Program-made: the position numbers and the translations under genes
In this document: in pieces, positions 62,483 through 62,705 of the stretch
Numbering within the stretch: the first letter of the stretch is position 1
Layout: the number at the start of each line of letters is the position of its first letter
Assembly (NCBI GenBank): GCA_938015415.1
Contig: CALLPK010000016.1
Coordinates: forward strand, 1-62,705
DNA from: an uncultured Saprospiraceae bacterium
Lineage (GTDB): Bacteria; Bacteroidota; Bacteroidia; Chitinophagales; Saprospiraceae
Reading direction: 5' to 3'
DNA: 62,705 nt
The notes under the pieces: model-generated
Told to the model about the DNA's origin: nothing
The model's database searches: none
What the model saw: the letters and a program-made list of their open reading frames with translations, nothing else

Positions 62483-62705
62483 TATTGTTTTCGTGAGTGT
62501 TCTGGGCATCCCCAGAACAAAATTTAAGCACTAAATACTTAAGAATAAAGCGTAAATAACTTGAGTATATTTTCCCCTTTGGGCTAACTCATTTATCCTT
62601 TATTCCTTATCTATTTAGACAATATTAAAGGGGCTTCGTAACCCGTTTTTCTCTTAATTATTTCCTAAAAATACCATTTCTAAGGGGAGAATCCTCCTTT
62701 TTAAC

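Noticed and set aside
1-62705. tRNA, rRNA, riboswitch, prophage, integrase, transposase or restriction genes
   Set aside because: None found by reading both strands; no cloverleaf with the GGTTCGAATCC-type T loop and no phage or mobility proteins.

Overview
The window is a chromosomal segment of a Bacteroidota bacterium, most likely a member of the Saprospiria (Lewinella/Haliscomenobacter-like), although that rank is inferred. The phylum call rests on several things visible here: families largely confined to this phylum (DUF4290, DUF4270, DUF3127, DUF4783, DUF5606); a type IX secretion C-terminal sorting domain on a secreted di-haem peroxidase; three-subunit type B succinate dehydrogenase; a fused E1 alpha/beta 2-oxoacid dehydrogenase; a MurA with Asp in place of the catalytic Cys; promoters of the TTG/TTTG - about 20 bp - TAnnTTTG type; and little sign of Shine-Dalgarno sequences. 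The DNA is AT-rich, codes on both strands, and shows no rRNA, tRNA, CRISPR array, transposase or phage gene.

Layout. Positions 1-5550 carry signal transduction genes (PAS/sigma-54 activator, a cysteine-less thioredoxin-like protein, response regulator plus GAF histidine kinase), an MscS channel and a CsbD stress protein. Positions 5577-11923 hold a VOC protein, a large SWIM-SNF2 helicase, a barrel-like protein and the secreted cytochrome c peroxidase. Positions 12054-15910 form an apparent regulon: a membrane protein/winged-helix regulator pair and a DUF2236-DUF1361-DUF817 operon, both preceded by the same 20-nt block centred on the palindrome AAAGTACTTT. At 16000 is an HD phosphohydrolase fused to a Pycsar-effector-type transmembrane domain. 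Positions 17300-21600 contain envelope and secreted proteins, among them a FadL/OmpP1-like barrel and a strongly biased low-complexity secreted protein, plus repeat-like intergenic DNA.

Positions 21800-33200 are mixed housekeeping: ProRS, an ArsC-like protein lacking its Cys, DUF3127 with an SSB-like tail, peroxiredoxins, a Kazal lipoprotein, a cation/proton antiporter, an M23 peptidase, the Aat-ClpS N-degron pair, a CoiA-like protein, a DMT transporter and an O-methyltransferase. Positions 33200-44800 are an envelope-precursor block: on the minus strand glycogen synthase-like, DUF4270, glmS, DUF4290, murA, a glycosyltransferase and a thioredoxin lipoprotein; divergently panC, panD, a flippase-like protein, a heptose-phosphate adenylyltransferase and an RDD protein. 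Positions 44877-48545 encode sdhCAB. The rest has RNase R, a deaminase, DUF819, a DtxR regulator, ScpA, the fused E1, DUF5606, a glycosyltransferase and TIGR02757.

Most of the window is ordinary core genome. The parts most worth follow-up are the AAAGTACTTT regulon, the HD-PycTM fusion, an unannotated 26-residue membrane peptide gene at 61091-61171 with a clear promoter, the SSB-like tail on DUF3127, an orphan type IX sorting-domain fragment at 54476-54676, and two candidate interspersed repeat elements (20261-20420 and 26000-26055).
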